The notes under the pieces are model-generated. The model worked only from the letters and a program-made list of their open reading frames with translations. It was not told where the DNA came from and did not search any database. This document shows positions 17,316 through 25,052 of a stretch of DNA of 39,355 nucleotides, in pieces. Made by a program: the position numbers and the translations under genes. Each line of letters begins with the position of its first letter. Positions within the stretch are counted from its first letter, which is position 1. The stretch spans positions 1 to 39,355 of the forward strand of contig CADCCH010000027.1 in the NCBI GenBank assembly GCA_902799875.1. The letters run 5' to 3'. Origin of the DNA: an uncultured Bacteroidales bacterium (GTDB taxonomy: Bacteria; Bacteroidota; Bacteroidia; Bacteroidales; Paludibacteraceae).

Positions 17316-18758
17316 TTAAAAATTGTACTTTGTCATGACCTGTACGCGATGATTCGTCACCCAATGCAGGCCATTTTGACTCAAACCGTTCGCCGGGTCC
17401 AACTTACCGTCACTATAGTGAACAGACGTGATATCGTACTCCAGACCTACTTGGAACTTACCTACCGTGTAGAGCAAGGTCGGCGTCAGGCGCCACATAC
17501 GGTTCATGTTCTTCACACGCGGATAGTAGTAACCCACCCATTTTCCGGCAGCATTCACTGCCAGCGGATCTTTGGTACCAAGGTTCTCTACGTAACCGGC
17601 AAAGAGGATACCCTGCAACTTCTGCGGGTGCTTATCCTCCTGCGCACCTACCTTACCGCCATACATAAGGCTGATCCAGGTCGAACTGGTACGAGTCGGC
17701 GTATATTCATACGAACCGTCCGGATTGATGGCCTTGACCCCATAACCGCCGTTCATGTTCATGTGCTCACCCGACTCTGCCAGGATGGTCTTGGCCTTGA
17801 AGGAGAAATCGCCCTGCTTATATTGCAGATAGAGGAAAGGCGAAGCCGTCGTGATACGGTCTTTCACCGTTATCTGTAGCGGTTTGCCGTCTGTACCGAG
17901 GATGACGTTTCCGTTAGCGTCCAGCGCCTCTCCTAAATGACGCGGTTTGATACTCAGCACGTCTGCACCGGCACGTACGATCCAGCCTTTGTCATGGAAG
18001 CTCAGACCCAGATACGCCTCGGGGGTCTTGCTGTACAGCATGTACTCCGCCGACTGTCCTTCCGGACCGGTCGAGTTGTACTGCATCTGCCAGAGCCCTG
18101 CGGCGGTCAAGGTGAAGTACTTGCCCAGACGTGCGTCCATACGTACTTGCGGGCTACGGTTAAACGGACCGAACGGTGCACCGCTGTTGAGCGCAATCAC
18201 GTCACACAGATCCGCTGCCATCGGGTGCCAGGCCTGACCGATCATCAGGTCCACGCGCGCAAAATCCTTATCGTTCATGCGCAGACTGTCCCAACCGAGA
18301 CTCACGTACGCCTGACGCAGACGGAACTGCGCCGTACCGGAGACTGCGTGTGTACCGTCACCCACTTTGCTGATACCCGCAAAAAAGTCCGCCTCGATCT
18401 TACCGCTGAACTCCGTATTGCGCCATTTGTATCCGACGATATTGAGTCCCACACGGGTCGTCAGACTCAGGAAACGGAAGCTGCTCACATCATTCAGGTC
18501 CTCGCGCAGCGCCGGGTCGGTCGTCTTGTTCCGGTTTTCGTCCTTCGGCATGTAGAAATACAGGTCACCTGTTCCGGCGATACACTCCCGGCTGTCGTAG
18601 GTGAAGTAGTTACGGATAAATCCATAGGGTTTGAAATGCTGTTTGAGGTGAGACTTGGCTGCCTCTTTCTTGGCCACCTTCACGCTGTCCTGCGCCGAAA
18701 CCGGTAGCAGGAACAACGCGCAAAGAGCCAAAACGATAAACTTTAACCTATAACCCAT
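17316..18758 (-). CDS. outer-membrane beta-barrel protein, porin-like
   Basis: The 480-residue protein has a signal peptide (MGYRLKFIVLALCALFLLPVSAQ). The mature part is rich in alternating aromatic and polar strands (FRFLSLTTRVGLNIVGYKW; FRLRQAYVSLGWDSL; PFLYLQYKQGDFSFKAKTIL) and ends in ...HRVQVMTKYNF with a terminal Phe, typical of outer-membrane barrels. It resembles DcaP-like porins found beside organic-acid transporters; the exact family is inferred. It lies directly after the DASS transporter gene and probably lets the same substrate cross the outer membrane. Its start codon lies inside a 7-bp tandem array, and the first residues (MGYRLKF) are coded by it. Confidence 0.8.
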   Translation of the reverse strand: MGYRLKFIVLALCALFLLPVSAQDSVKVAKKEAAKSHLKQHFKPYGFIRNYFTYDSRECIAGTGDLYFYMPKDENRNKTTDPALREDLNDVSSFRFLSLTTRVGLNIVGYKWRNTEFSGKIEADFFAGISKVGDGTHAVSGTAQFRLRQAYVSLGWDSLRMNDKDFARVDLMIGQAWHPMAADLCDVIALNSGAPFGPFNRSPQVRMDARLGKYFTLTAAGLWQMQYNSTGPEGQSAEYMLYSKTPEAYLGLSFHDKGWIVRAGADVLSIKPRHLGEALDANGNVILGTDGKPLQITVKDRITTASPFLYLQYKQGDFSFKAKTILAESGEHMNMNGGYGVKAINPDGSYEYTPTRTSSTWISLMYGGKVGAQEDKHPQKLQGILFAGYVENLGTKDPLAVNAAGKWVGYYYPRVKNMNRMWRLTPTLLYTVGKFQVGLEYDITSVHYSDGKLDPANGLSQNGLHWVTNHRVQVMTKYNF

Positions 18759-18772
18759 AACCTTTAACCTTT
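18738..18772. repeat. tandem array of five 7-bp units (AACCTTT-like)
   Basis: Five 7-bp units span the junction between the DASS transporter and the porin-like gene and include the ATG of the latter at 18756-18758. Confidence 0.85.
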
Positions 18773-18773
18773 A

Positions 18774-20192
18774 TCAGAACGGGAATAAGAGTAATACCGC
18801 ATACGAAACAGCAATACCGAGCAGGCCGACAATCAGACCCACTTTCGCCATGTCGTTGGTCTTGATCAAACCGGTCGAAAAAGCGATTGCGTTCGGCGGA
18901 GTCGAAATAGGAAGGAGCATCGCAAACGAAGTGGAAGCAGCTACGCAGACAAGCAATGTTGTGACACCACCGAACGCGCCTAACTGCTCGTTCATGGCGG
19001 TTCCTACCACCGCTAAAATCGGTATAAGTAAGTTCGCGGCGGAAGAGTGAGAGATAAAGTTGGATAGTAACCATCCTAACAGACCGGAAATAACCAACAC
19101 GGCAATAACTGACCAACTTCCGAATGGGATAGATTCCACCAACGCTGCCGCCAAACCGGTCTTGTTGAGCGCAGTTCCGATAGCGAAACCACCGGCCACC
19201 ATCCACAGTACGTGCCAGTCGATCTTCGCAAAATCATCGCGTTTGAAGATACCGAGAAGCGCGAAAACACCGAACGGAATGAGGGCTACTACATTGGAGT
19301 TCAGGTGGGTAATCTCACCTGTCATCCAGAGGAGGATGGTTGCGATGAACGTCACGGTTACTACCCAGAATTGCCAATCCATCTCATGGTGCTCATCCGG
19401 CTCGATGACGATCTTCACGTCCTTGGCTTTGAAGGGGAAGAGGAACATCAGCAACCACCAGGCGAACAAAATCATGATAATCACCACCGGAACAAAACGA
19501 ACCATCCACGCGGCGAACCCGACGTTGATATCCATGGCTGCCAACTGACCGATAGCAATCGCGTTAGGAGGCGTACCGATAGGCGTACCCAGACCACCGA
19601 TATTAGCCGCAATAGGAATGGACATCGCGAGGCTCACACGACCTCCGCCATCTACAGGCAGCGTACGGAGTACCGGTGCCAGGAATGCCAACATCATGGC
19701 TGCGGTTGCAGTGTTACTCATGAACATCGACATGACGCTAATAAGCGTCAAAAAGCCCAGCAACACCCATTTGGGGTTGGTTCCGAAAGGCTTCAGCATA
19801 ACCCGTGCCAGCACCACATCCAAGCCTACTTTGCTGGCAGCAATAGCGAGCACGAAACCGCCCAAGAACAACATGATAATAGGATCGGCAAACGAGGCCA
19901 TCAACTCACGGAAATTGACCAGCGCACCCATATCGGCGTTGGTCAAACCCTTGTTGGAAACAGCCAAGAGCAGGAACACAATCGAGGTCACAGAAGTTGC
20001 CCACGCCGGGATGATTTCGAACATCCACATCAGCGCCGCATAAGCGAAGATGGCAATCGTACGCTGCTGTACCACCGTCAGGCCTTCAATGCCGAAAGCG
20101 GAAGCAGGCAAGAACCACAAAAGGCACACTAACACAAATGTGATGGGTGCCAACACATGCATTTTTACGTTAAACTTATTCATCTCTTTCAT
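18774..20192 (-). CDS. DASS (SLC13) family sodium/dicarboxylate transporter
   Basis: The 472-residue membrane protein has about twelve hydrophobic segments. It carries both repeats of the DASS family signature: SNTATAAMM near 157 with GTPIGTPPNAIAIGQL near 195, and SHSSAANLLIP near 385 with LPISTPPNAIAFSTG near 430. The Ser-Asn/Ser-Thr motif residues coordinate Na+ and carboxylate in VcINDY-type transporters; here the second is SHS rather than SNT. Substrates are probably C4-dicarboxylates, perhaps fumarate or succinate. It lies between the rpiB-like and porin-like genes. The first ATG (20192) lies in an 8-bp tandem array; Met4 (20183) is an alternative start. Confidence 0.93.
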   Translation of the reverse strand: MKEMNKFNVKMHVLAPITFVLVCLLWFLPASAFGIEGLTVVQQRTIAIFAYAALMWMFEIIPAWATSVTSIVFLLLAVSNKGLTNADMGALVNFRELMASFADPIIMLFLGGFVLAIAASKVGLDVVLARVMLKPFGTNPKWVLLGFLTLISVMSMFMSNTATAAMMLAFLAPVLRTLPVDGGGRVSLAMSIPIAANIGGLGTPIGTPPNAIAIGQLAAMDINVGFAAWMVRFVPVVIIMILFAWWLLMFLFPFKAKDVKIVIEPDEHHEMDWQFWVVTVTFIATILLWMTGEITHLNSNVVALIPFGVFALLGIFKRDDFAKIDWHVLWMVAGGFAIGTALNKTGLAAALVESIPFGSWSVIAVLVISGLLGWLLSNFISHSSAANLLIPILAVVGTAMNEQLGAFGGVTTLLVCVAASTSFAMLLPISTPPNAIAFSTGLIKTNDMAKVGLIVGLLGIAVSYAVLLLFPF

Positions 20193-20218
20193 TCATTAAT
20201 TTTTTCACTCGTTAATTC
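20179..20218. repeat. tandem array of five 8-bp units (GAATTAAC-like on the minus strand)
   Basis: Five diverged 8-bp units cover the stop codon of the rpiB-like gene, the 19-bp gap and the first codons of the transporter gene. Confidence 0.75.
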
Positions 20219-20712
20219 TCTTTCAGCAAAATCCATTCGCCATTCTCAATCTTGTATTCATTAGGATTAGCTAAATGATGAATTCGGCGCTCGTAACGTT
20301 CGCCACCCTTGTAAGCGGTGGTAACAAACGAGTGAATGATCTCCAGCGCCTTGTCCGGAGCTACATAACCGGCCGGCAAACAGAGGACGTTGGCATCAAA
20401 GAAACGACGTGCGTTCTCCGCCATACGGGGCTCCCAACAGATCGTGGCACGTACGTTAGGGTGCGTGTTGGCTGCCATGCTCATACCATTACCGGTGAAG
20501 CAAAAGCCGATACCTAAGTCGCATTCACCTTTCTCTACCGCCGTAGCCATCGGATGCGCAAAATCAGGGAAGTCACAGTTGTCCATCGAGTGGCAACCGA
20601 AATCAATCACCGTAGCACCTTCCCGCTCCAGAAAGAGTTGAATCATGGCTTTCAGACCAAAGCCTGCGTGGTCACTGGCCAACGCAATTTTCAATTCATT
20701 AAGTGGTTTCAT
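20212..20712 (-). CDS. rpiB: RpiB/LacAB family sugar-phosphate isomerase
   Basis: The 166-residue protein has the RpiB fold motifs: IALASDHAGFGLK (residues 9-21), CDFPDFAHPMA (46-56), a phosphate loop FCFTGNGMSMAANTHPNVRA (about 70-89) with the catalytic-type Cys, and DANVLCLPAGYV. RpiB interconverts ribose 5-phosphate and ribulose 5-phosphate. Two differences stand out. The Cys is followed by Phe instead of Gly, and the conserved His-Asn before DANVL (HNDANVL in typical members) is Phe-Phe (RRFFDANVL). The substrate may therefore differ, or activity may be reduced. It is the first gene of the unit with the DASS transporter and the porin-like protein, which is an odd partnership for a pentose-phosphate enzyme. 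Confidence 0.85.
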   Translation of the reverse strand: MKPLNELKIALASDHAGFGLKAMIQLFLEREGATVIDFGCHSMDNCDFPDFAHPMATAVEKGECDLGIGFCFTGNGMSMAANTHPNVRATICWEPRMAENARRFFDANVLCLPAGYVAPDKALEIIHSFVTTAYKGGERYERRIHHLANPNEYKIENGEWILLKEN

Positions 20713-20771
20713 AATTATTAATTTTTATATGTTTTTTTCTATTTTTTCCGCGTTTCATACATTTGGGAGCG

Positions 20772-20803
20772 CAAAATTACTGTTTTTTTTTGATATATGC
20801 AAG
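20772..20803 (-). promoter_or_regulatory. Bacteroidales promoter of the rpiB-like/transporter unit
   Basis: Minus-strand CTTG (20800-20803, one mismatch to TTTG) and TAATTTTG (20772-20779) are 20 bp apart with an A-tract. The -33 side reads CTTGCATATATCA and the -7 side CAGTAATTTTGC. It gives a leader of about 55 nt. Confidence 0.7.
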
Positions 20804-20848
20804 GATGAGCGTTTTTTTTTGACAAAAAATTTTTTTTTGTCGAATTCA

Positions 20849-20880
20849 TTTGGAGTTTTAAAAAAAAAGTAGTACCTTTG
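20849..20880 (+). promoter_or_regulatory. Bacteroidales promoter of mfd
   Basis: TTTG (20849-20852) and TACCTTTG (20873-20880) on the plus strand are 20 bp apart, with an A-tract and AGTA at the -7 side. The start would be near 20885. A TTG at 20878 therefore cannot be the mfd start codon. Confidence 0.75.
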
Positions 20881-20910
20881 CAGCCGATTTTAATATGCGG
20901 TAGTGCGCGC

Positions 20911-21192
20911 GTGAGTATAGAGGAGTTAAAAATACTATTCGGGGAACATCCGGAACTGGCAGCAGTACGGAAGGAACTGGCGCATAAAAACGCACACGTA
21001 TTGTTGAGCGGGTTGTACGCGAGCGCACGCGCTTTGGCGCTAGCGCACATTGGGAAACCCCTCTTTGTGATCTTTGACAATGCAGAAGCAGCACTCGCGT
21101 TCTCCAAAGACCTCATGACCATCAACGACCCCGTCGTTGAAAAAATGAGTCTTTTTCTTTCCGGCGGCGCAGAAACGCAGAGCGGTAGATGA
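20911..21192 (+). CDS. mfd: transcription-repair coupling factor Mfd, N-terminal part before a frameshift
   Basis: From the GTG at 20911 the frame reads SIEELKILFGEHPELAAVRKEL and continues as the UvrB-like N-terminal part of Mfd (LLSGLYASARALALAH...). It runs out of phase near 21149-21160 and stops at 21190. By comparison with Mfd, the protein should continue in the next frame as FFPAAQKRRAVDEAAQVQRTETL. The shift falls in a pyrimidine run (CTTTTTCTTTCC) and equals one extra base. GTG 20911 is chosen because the region before it is promoter and because Mfd proteins of this phylum start at this point. Confidence 0.85.
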   Translation: MSIEELKILFGEHPELAAVRKELAHKNAHVLLSGLYASARALALAHIGKPLFVIFDNAEAALAFSKDLMTINDPVVEKMSLFLSGGAETQSGR

Positions 21193-24100
21193 GGCTGCAC
21201 AGGTACAACGCACTGAGACACTCTCGGCGCTGTCACGCCAAGCAGCGAACAAAGAACTGATCATCGTGACCTATCCGGAGGCGATTGCAGAACCGGTACC
21301 GGCAAAGGAGGAGCTATCAGCAATCAGTTGTCAGTTGTCAGTCGGCGAAGAGGTGCAGATTTCCACCTTAGGTGAGATGCTGAGTGAACTGGGATTTGAA
21401 CGCGTGGATTTTGTATTCCAACCGGGGCAGTACGCCATCCGCGGATCGATCGTCGATATCTACAGTTACAGCCACGACAATCCGTATCGATTGGATTTCT
21501 TTGGTGATGAGATAGAGAGTATCCGAGAGTTCGATATCGAGGACCAGCTGAGTAAGGCGAAGGTCGAGAAAGCGGAGATTGTGGGAGCCAAGAGTCAAGA
21601 GTCAGGAGTCAAGAGTTATATAACGGATTATCTGACGGAGGATTTTGTGTGGGTGAGCAACGATTGGAGCGTGGTAAGGTTTAAACTAGACGGCCTAGGA
21701 GTCCTAGGAAACCTAGGAAGCCTAGAAGACAGAAAGACCATCGAGTTGAACGAGAAGAGCACGTTCCCGGAACACACGAAGGTGACGTTCGATACCATCC
21801 CCCAGCCTATCTTCCATAAGCAGTTCGATATGCTGACAGAGGACCTCAAAAAGCATATCGAGGAAGGGTATAAGATTTATTTGTTGGCAGAGCAGCAAAA
21901 GCAGCTCGATCGCTTGAAGGCGATCTTTGAGAGTTTAGAGGACGCTTCGCTACAGGACGCTACCGCTACAGGTGTTCGGTTTGTAGGCATCAACGCGACG
22001 CTGCATGAAGGGTTTGTGGATAAGGGACTGAAGATCTGCTGCTATACGGACCATCAGATTTTTGAGCGATACCACCGTGTGATGCTGGCGAGTGAGAACG
22101 CGCGGCGCGGCAAGGCGATCATCACGTTACGAGAGATTAACCAACTGCAGATCGGTGACTACGTCGTGCATAGCGACCATGGTATAGCCAAGTTTGGTGG
22201 GCTGGTGACGACACCGGTGAACGGTAAGCCGCAGGAGATGATCAAACTGAACTACCGCGACGGGGCGAATGTGTTTGTGTCCATCCATAACCTCCACCGC
22301 ATCAGCAAGTACAAGGGTCGTGAGGGTTCAGAACCGACGATTGCGCGACTTGGTAGCGGTGCTTGGGAACGACTCAAGGAGCGGACGAAGGACAAGGTGA
22401 AGGATATCGCCCGTGACCTGATACGGTTGTACGCAACGCGTAAGCAGCAGAAGGGCTTTGCCTATACGCAGGACGGTTACATGCAGCATGAGTTGGAGGC
22501 CTCGTTCCTGTACGAGGACACGCCGGATCAGGCGAAGGCAACCGCCGATGTAAAACGCGATTTGGAGAGTCCGATGCCCATGGACCGTTTGGTATGCGGT
22601 GACGTCGGTTTCGGTAAGACCGAAGTAGCGATGCGTGCGGCGTTCAAGGTAGCGACGGACGGCAAGCAGGTAGCGGTACTGGTTCCGACGACCGTCCTGG
22701 CCCTGCAGCACTATAACACCTTCACCGAACGCATGAAGAACTTCCCCGTGCGGATCGAGTACCTGAGCCGGTTGAAGACGGCCAAAGAGATCAAGGAGAT
22801 CTTGGCGGATCTCGAAGCCGGTAAGATCGATATCCTCATCGGTACGCACAAACTGATCGGCAAGAGCGTCAAATGGCACGATCTGGGACTGCTGATCATC
22901 GACGAGGAACAGAAGTTCGGTGTAGCCGCCAAGGAGAAACTGAAGGAGTTGCGGGCGAACGTGGATGTACTGACGCTGACGGCGACACCGATACCAAGAA
23001 CGTTGCAGTTCTCGTTGTTGGGTGCAAGAGATCTGAGTGTAATGACCACCCCACCGCCGAACCGCTATCCGGTGCAGACCGAACTAATCACGGTGGACGA
23101 CGAGGACATCATCAAAGAGGCGATTGAACTTGAGATGGCGCGGAACGGACAGATTTTTATTGTGAACAACCGCATCGAGATGTTGCCGCGTATCGAGAAC
23201 AAGATACGCAAACTCTGTCCCGAGGCACGGATCATCACGGCGCACGGACAACTGCCGGCAGGTGAGATGGAAGAGCGATTGGAGGCGTTTATCAACTACG
23301 ATTACGACATCCTGCTCTCCACGACCATCATCGAGTCCGGTGTGGACATACCGAACGTGAATACGATCCTCATCTTCAGTGCCAACCGCTACGGTCTGGC
23401 GGACTTGCACCAACTGCGCGGACGCGTGGGACGCTCGAACCGCAAGGCGTACTGCTATCTGATTGCACCAGAGAAGGAACTGTTGACCGACGATGCACGG
23501 AGACGCCTGGAGGCGCTGAGTACGTTTGCGGAATTAGGTGCAGGATTCAACCTGGCAATGCAAGACCTCGATATCCGCGGAGCAGGAAACATGTTAGGAT
23601 CCGAACAGTCGGGTTTCATAGCGGACCTAGGTTACGAGACCTATCAGCGGATATTGAATGAGGCGGTGGAGGAACTCCGCGAAGAATTCGCGGTAAATGA
23701 TGGAATGAGCGCGACTGCGTCGCTCAATGGTGCGAATAATGGTAAGTACCTTTGGTGCCAAGATTCGCAGTTGGAGACGGATATCGCTGTATGTTTCCCG
23801 ACGGATTATATCGAGAACATCAGCGAACGTATCACGCTCTATCGCGAGTTGGATACGATCCGCAGCGAGGAGCAGTTGTTGGACTTCCGCAAGAAACTCA
23901 TCGACCGTTTCGGTGTTTTACCGGAGCCGGCAGAGGAGTTACTGGAAGTGGTTCGGTTGAGATGGCTCTGTTGCCGTTTAGGTGTAGAAAAGATCCTACT
24001 CAAGGGTGAACGGATGACGATGTACCTGGTACAACACAAGGACGCCTACTGGCAATCCGAACAGTTCGGAAACATCGTTCAATACGCCGTCACGCGTCCC

Positions 24101-24235
24101 GAGCGCTGCCTACTGCATGAAGAGAAAGACAAGAAGGGGATACCTACCGGACGACGGATGGTGACCATCACGAATGTGAAGACTATAGCAGGAGCTATCA
24201 CGCTTCTGACCAAAATAGAAAAAGGAGAAATATGA
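21149..24235 (+). CDS. mfd: transcription-repair coupling factor Mfd, main part after a frameshift
   Basis: Mfd moves RNA polymerase stalled at DNA damage and recruits UvrA. This part holds the rest of the UvrB-like domain, the polymerase-interacting domain (QIGDYVVHSDHGIAKFGGL, near 22160), the RecG-like translocase with GDVGFGKTEVAMRAAF, DEEQKFG, TLTATPIPRTLQFSL and RYGLADLHQLRGRVGRSNRKAY, and the C-terminal regulatory domain. Total length with the N-terminal part is about 1100 residues, normal for the family. Linkers carry several short tandem arrays (21315-21342, 21587-21614, 21694-21729, 21940-21970) and a repeat-like stretch near 23698-23742. The end overlaps kdsB by 4 nt (ATGA). Confidence 0.95.
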   Translation, partial: VFFFPAAQKRRAVDEAAQVQRTETLSALSRQAANKELIIVTYPEAIAEPVPAKEELSAISCQLSVGEEVQISTLGEMLSELGFERVDFVFQPGQYAIRGSIVDIYSYSHDNPYRLDFFGDEIESIREFDIEDQLSKAKVEKAEIVGAKSQESGVKSYITDYLTEDFVWVSNDWSVVRFKLDGLGVLGNLGSLEDRKTIELNEKSTFPEHTKVTFDTIPQPIFHKQFDMLTEDLKKHIEEGYKIYLLAEQQKQLDRLKAIFESLEDASLQDATATGVRFVGINATLHEGFVDKGLKICCYTDHQIFERYHRVMLASENARRGKAIITLREINQLQIGDYVVHSDHGIAKFGGLVTTPVNGKPQEMIKLNYRDGANVFVSIHNLHRISKYKGREGSEPTIARLGSGAWERLKERTKDKVKDIARDLIRLYATRKQQKGFAYTQDGYMQHELEASFLYEDTPDQAKATADVKRDLESPMPMDRLVCGDVGFGKTEVAMRAAFKVATDGKQVAVLVPTTVLALQHYNTFTERMKNFPVRIEYLSRLKTAKEIKEILADLEAGKIDILIGTHKLIGKSVKWHDLGLLIIDEEQKFGVAAKEKLKELRANVDVLTLTATPIPRTLQFSLLGARDLSVMTTPPPNRYPVQTELITVDDEDIIKEAIELEMARNGQIFIVNNRIEMLPRIENKIRKLCPEARIITAHGQLPAGEMEERLEAFINYDYDILLSTTIIESGVDIPNVNTILIFSANRYGLADLHQLRGRVGRSNRKAYCYLIAPEKELLTDDARRRLEALSTFAELGAGFNLAMQDLDIRGAGNMLGSEQSGFIADLGYETYQRILNEAVEELREEFAVNDGMSATASLNGANNGKYLWCQDSQLETDIAVCFPTDYIENISERITLYRELDTIRSEEQLLDFRKKLIDRFGVLPEPAEELLEVVRLRWLCCRLGVEKILLKGERMTMYLVQHKDAYWQSEQFGNIVQYAVTRPERCLLHEEKDKKGIPTGRRMVTITNVKTIAGAITLLTKIEKGEI
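21315..21342. repeat. tandem array of four 7-bp units in mfd (TGTCAGT-like)
   Basis: Four 7-bp units code SAISCQLSV in the variable linker after TYPEAIAEPVPAKEEL. Confidence 0.85.
21587..21614. repeat. tandem array of four 7-bp units in mfd (GTCAAGA-like)
   Basis: Four 7-bp units code AKSQESGVK in the linker between the beta-rich part of the UvrB-like domain and the next helix. Confidence 0.85.
21694..21729. repeat. tandem array of four 9-bp units in mfd (CCTAGGAnn)
   Basis: Four 9-bp units code GLGVLGNLGSLED in the same domain. Each unit centres on the palindrome CCTAGG. Confidence 0.9.
21940..21970. repeat. two 15-16-bp repeats in mfd (GGACGCT...CGCTACA)
   Basis: Two copies code EDASLQDATATG in a linker that is short and variable in other Mfd proteins. 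The GACGCTTCGCT core recurs at about 6111 in the bat cluster. Confidence 0.6.
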
Positions 24236-24978
24236 AATTTATAGGAATTATCCCGGCACGATACGCCTCGACGCGTTTCCCGGGTAAGCCGCTGGCAGAG
24301 ATTTGTAACCGCACGGTGATTCACCGTGTGTACGAACAAGCATCCAAAGCCCTGGAGACCGTGGTGGTGGCTACCGATGACGAGCGTATCTACGATGCCG
24401 TAGAGGCGTTTGGCGGCAAGGTGGTCATGACCCGTGCTGACCATAAATGCGGTACGGACCGCTGTCTGGAGGCCTACGAAGCCATCACTACCCCGTCCTG
24501 GCGCGAACAGAACGACCACGATACGGTTGTCATCAATATCCAAGGCGACGAACCGTTTATTCAACCGGAACAGATCGAGAGTCTGATGAAATGTTTTGAC
24601 CGGGAAGACACCGATATCGCGACACTGGTACGACCGTTCACGGACGAGGATACCCAAGAAGATCTGGAGAATGTGAATACGCCCAAGGTCAATTGGGACA
24701 AGACGACCGGTGTGGCGAAGATGTTCAGCCGCAAGGTCATCGCTGCTTCCGACGGCACGTACTACCGTCACATCGGCATCTACGCCTATCGTGCGGACGT
24801 GCTGGCAAAGATCACCCAATTACCGCAGTCGCCGCTGGAGATCGCCGAGCGATTGGAACAGTTGCGCTGGTTGGAGAACGGCTACTGCATCCGCGTGGGT
24901 GTGACCGAGACACCGACCATCGGTATCGATACGCCGGAAGATCTGGAACGGGCGATCGAATGGTACAAAAACTCGTGA
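24232..24978 (+). CDS. kdsB: 3-deoxy-manno-octulosonate cytidylyltransferase
   Basis: The 248-residue enzyme activates Kdo with CTP for lipopolysaccharide core synthesis in the cytosol. The N-terminal nucleotide motif IIPARYASTRFPGKPLAEI, the CGTDRCLEA motif near 80, VINIQGDEPFIQPEQI near 102 and HIGIYAYRADVL near 183 match KdsB, and the length is typical. It overlaps mfd by 4 nt, so it is translationally coupled to it. The stop codon lies inside an 8-bp tandem array (24974-25005). Confidence 0.96.
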   Translation: MKFIGIIPARYASTRFPGKPLAEICNRTVIHRVYEQASKALETVVVATDDERIYDAVEAFGGKVVMTRADHKCGTDRCLEAYEAITTPSWREQNDHDTVVINIQGDEPFIQPEQIESLMKCFDREDTDIATLVRPFTDEDTQEDLENVNTPKVNWDKTTGVAKMFSRKVIAASDGTYYRHIGIYAYRADVLAKITQLPQSPLEIAERLEQLRWLENGYCIRVGVTETPTIGIDTPEDLERAIEWYKNS

Positions 24979-25005
24979 TCACGTGATGACGTGATAACGT
25001 GATAA
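24974..25005. repeat. tandem array of four 8-bp units (CGTGATAA-like)
   Basis: Four 8-bp units begin within the last codons of kdsB, include its TGA and fill the first part of the gap to deoD. The unit is near the reverse complement of the batE array at 10923-10962. Confidence 0.9.
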
Positions 25006-25052
25006 CGAAAAAAAATAATAACAATAATAACCTTTTAAAAACACAAAACATT

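Noticed and set aside
21149..21163. Programmed frameshifting in mfd
   Set aside because: No stop-codon pause or known slippery heptamer is present, and Mfd is not known to use recoding; an indel is simpler.
24999..25052. An N-terminal extension of DeoD from a GTG
   Set aside because: The added residues are coded by the tandem array and poly-A stretch, and the family starts at the ATG at 25053.
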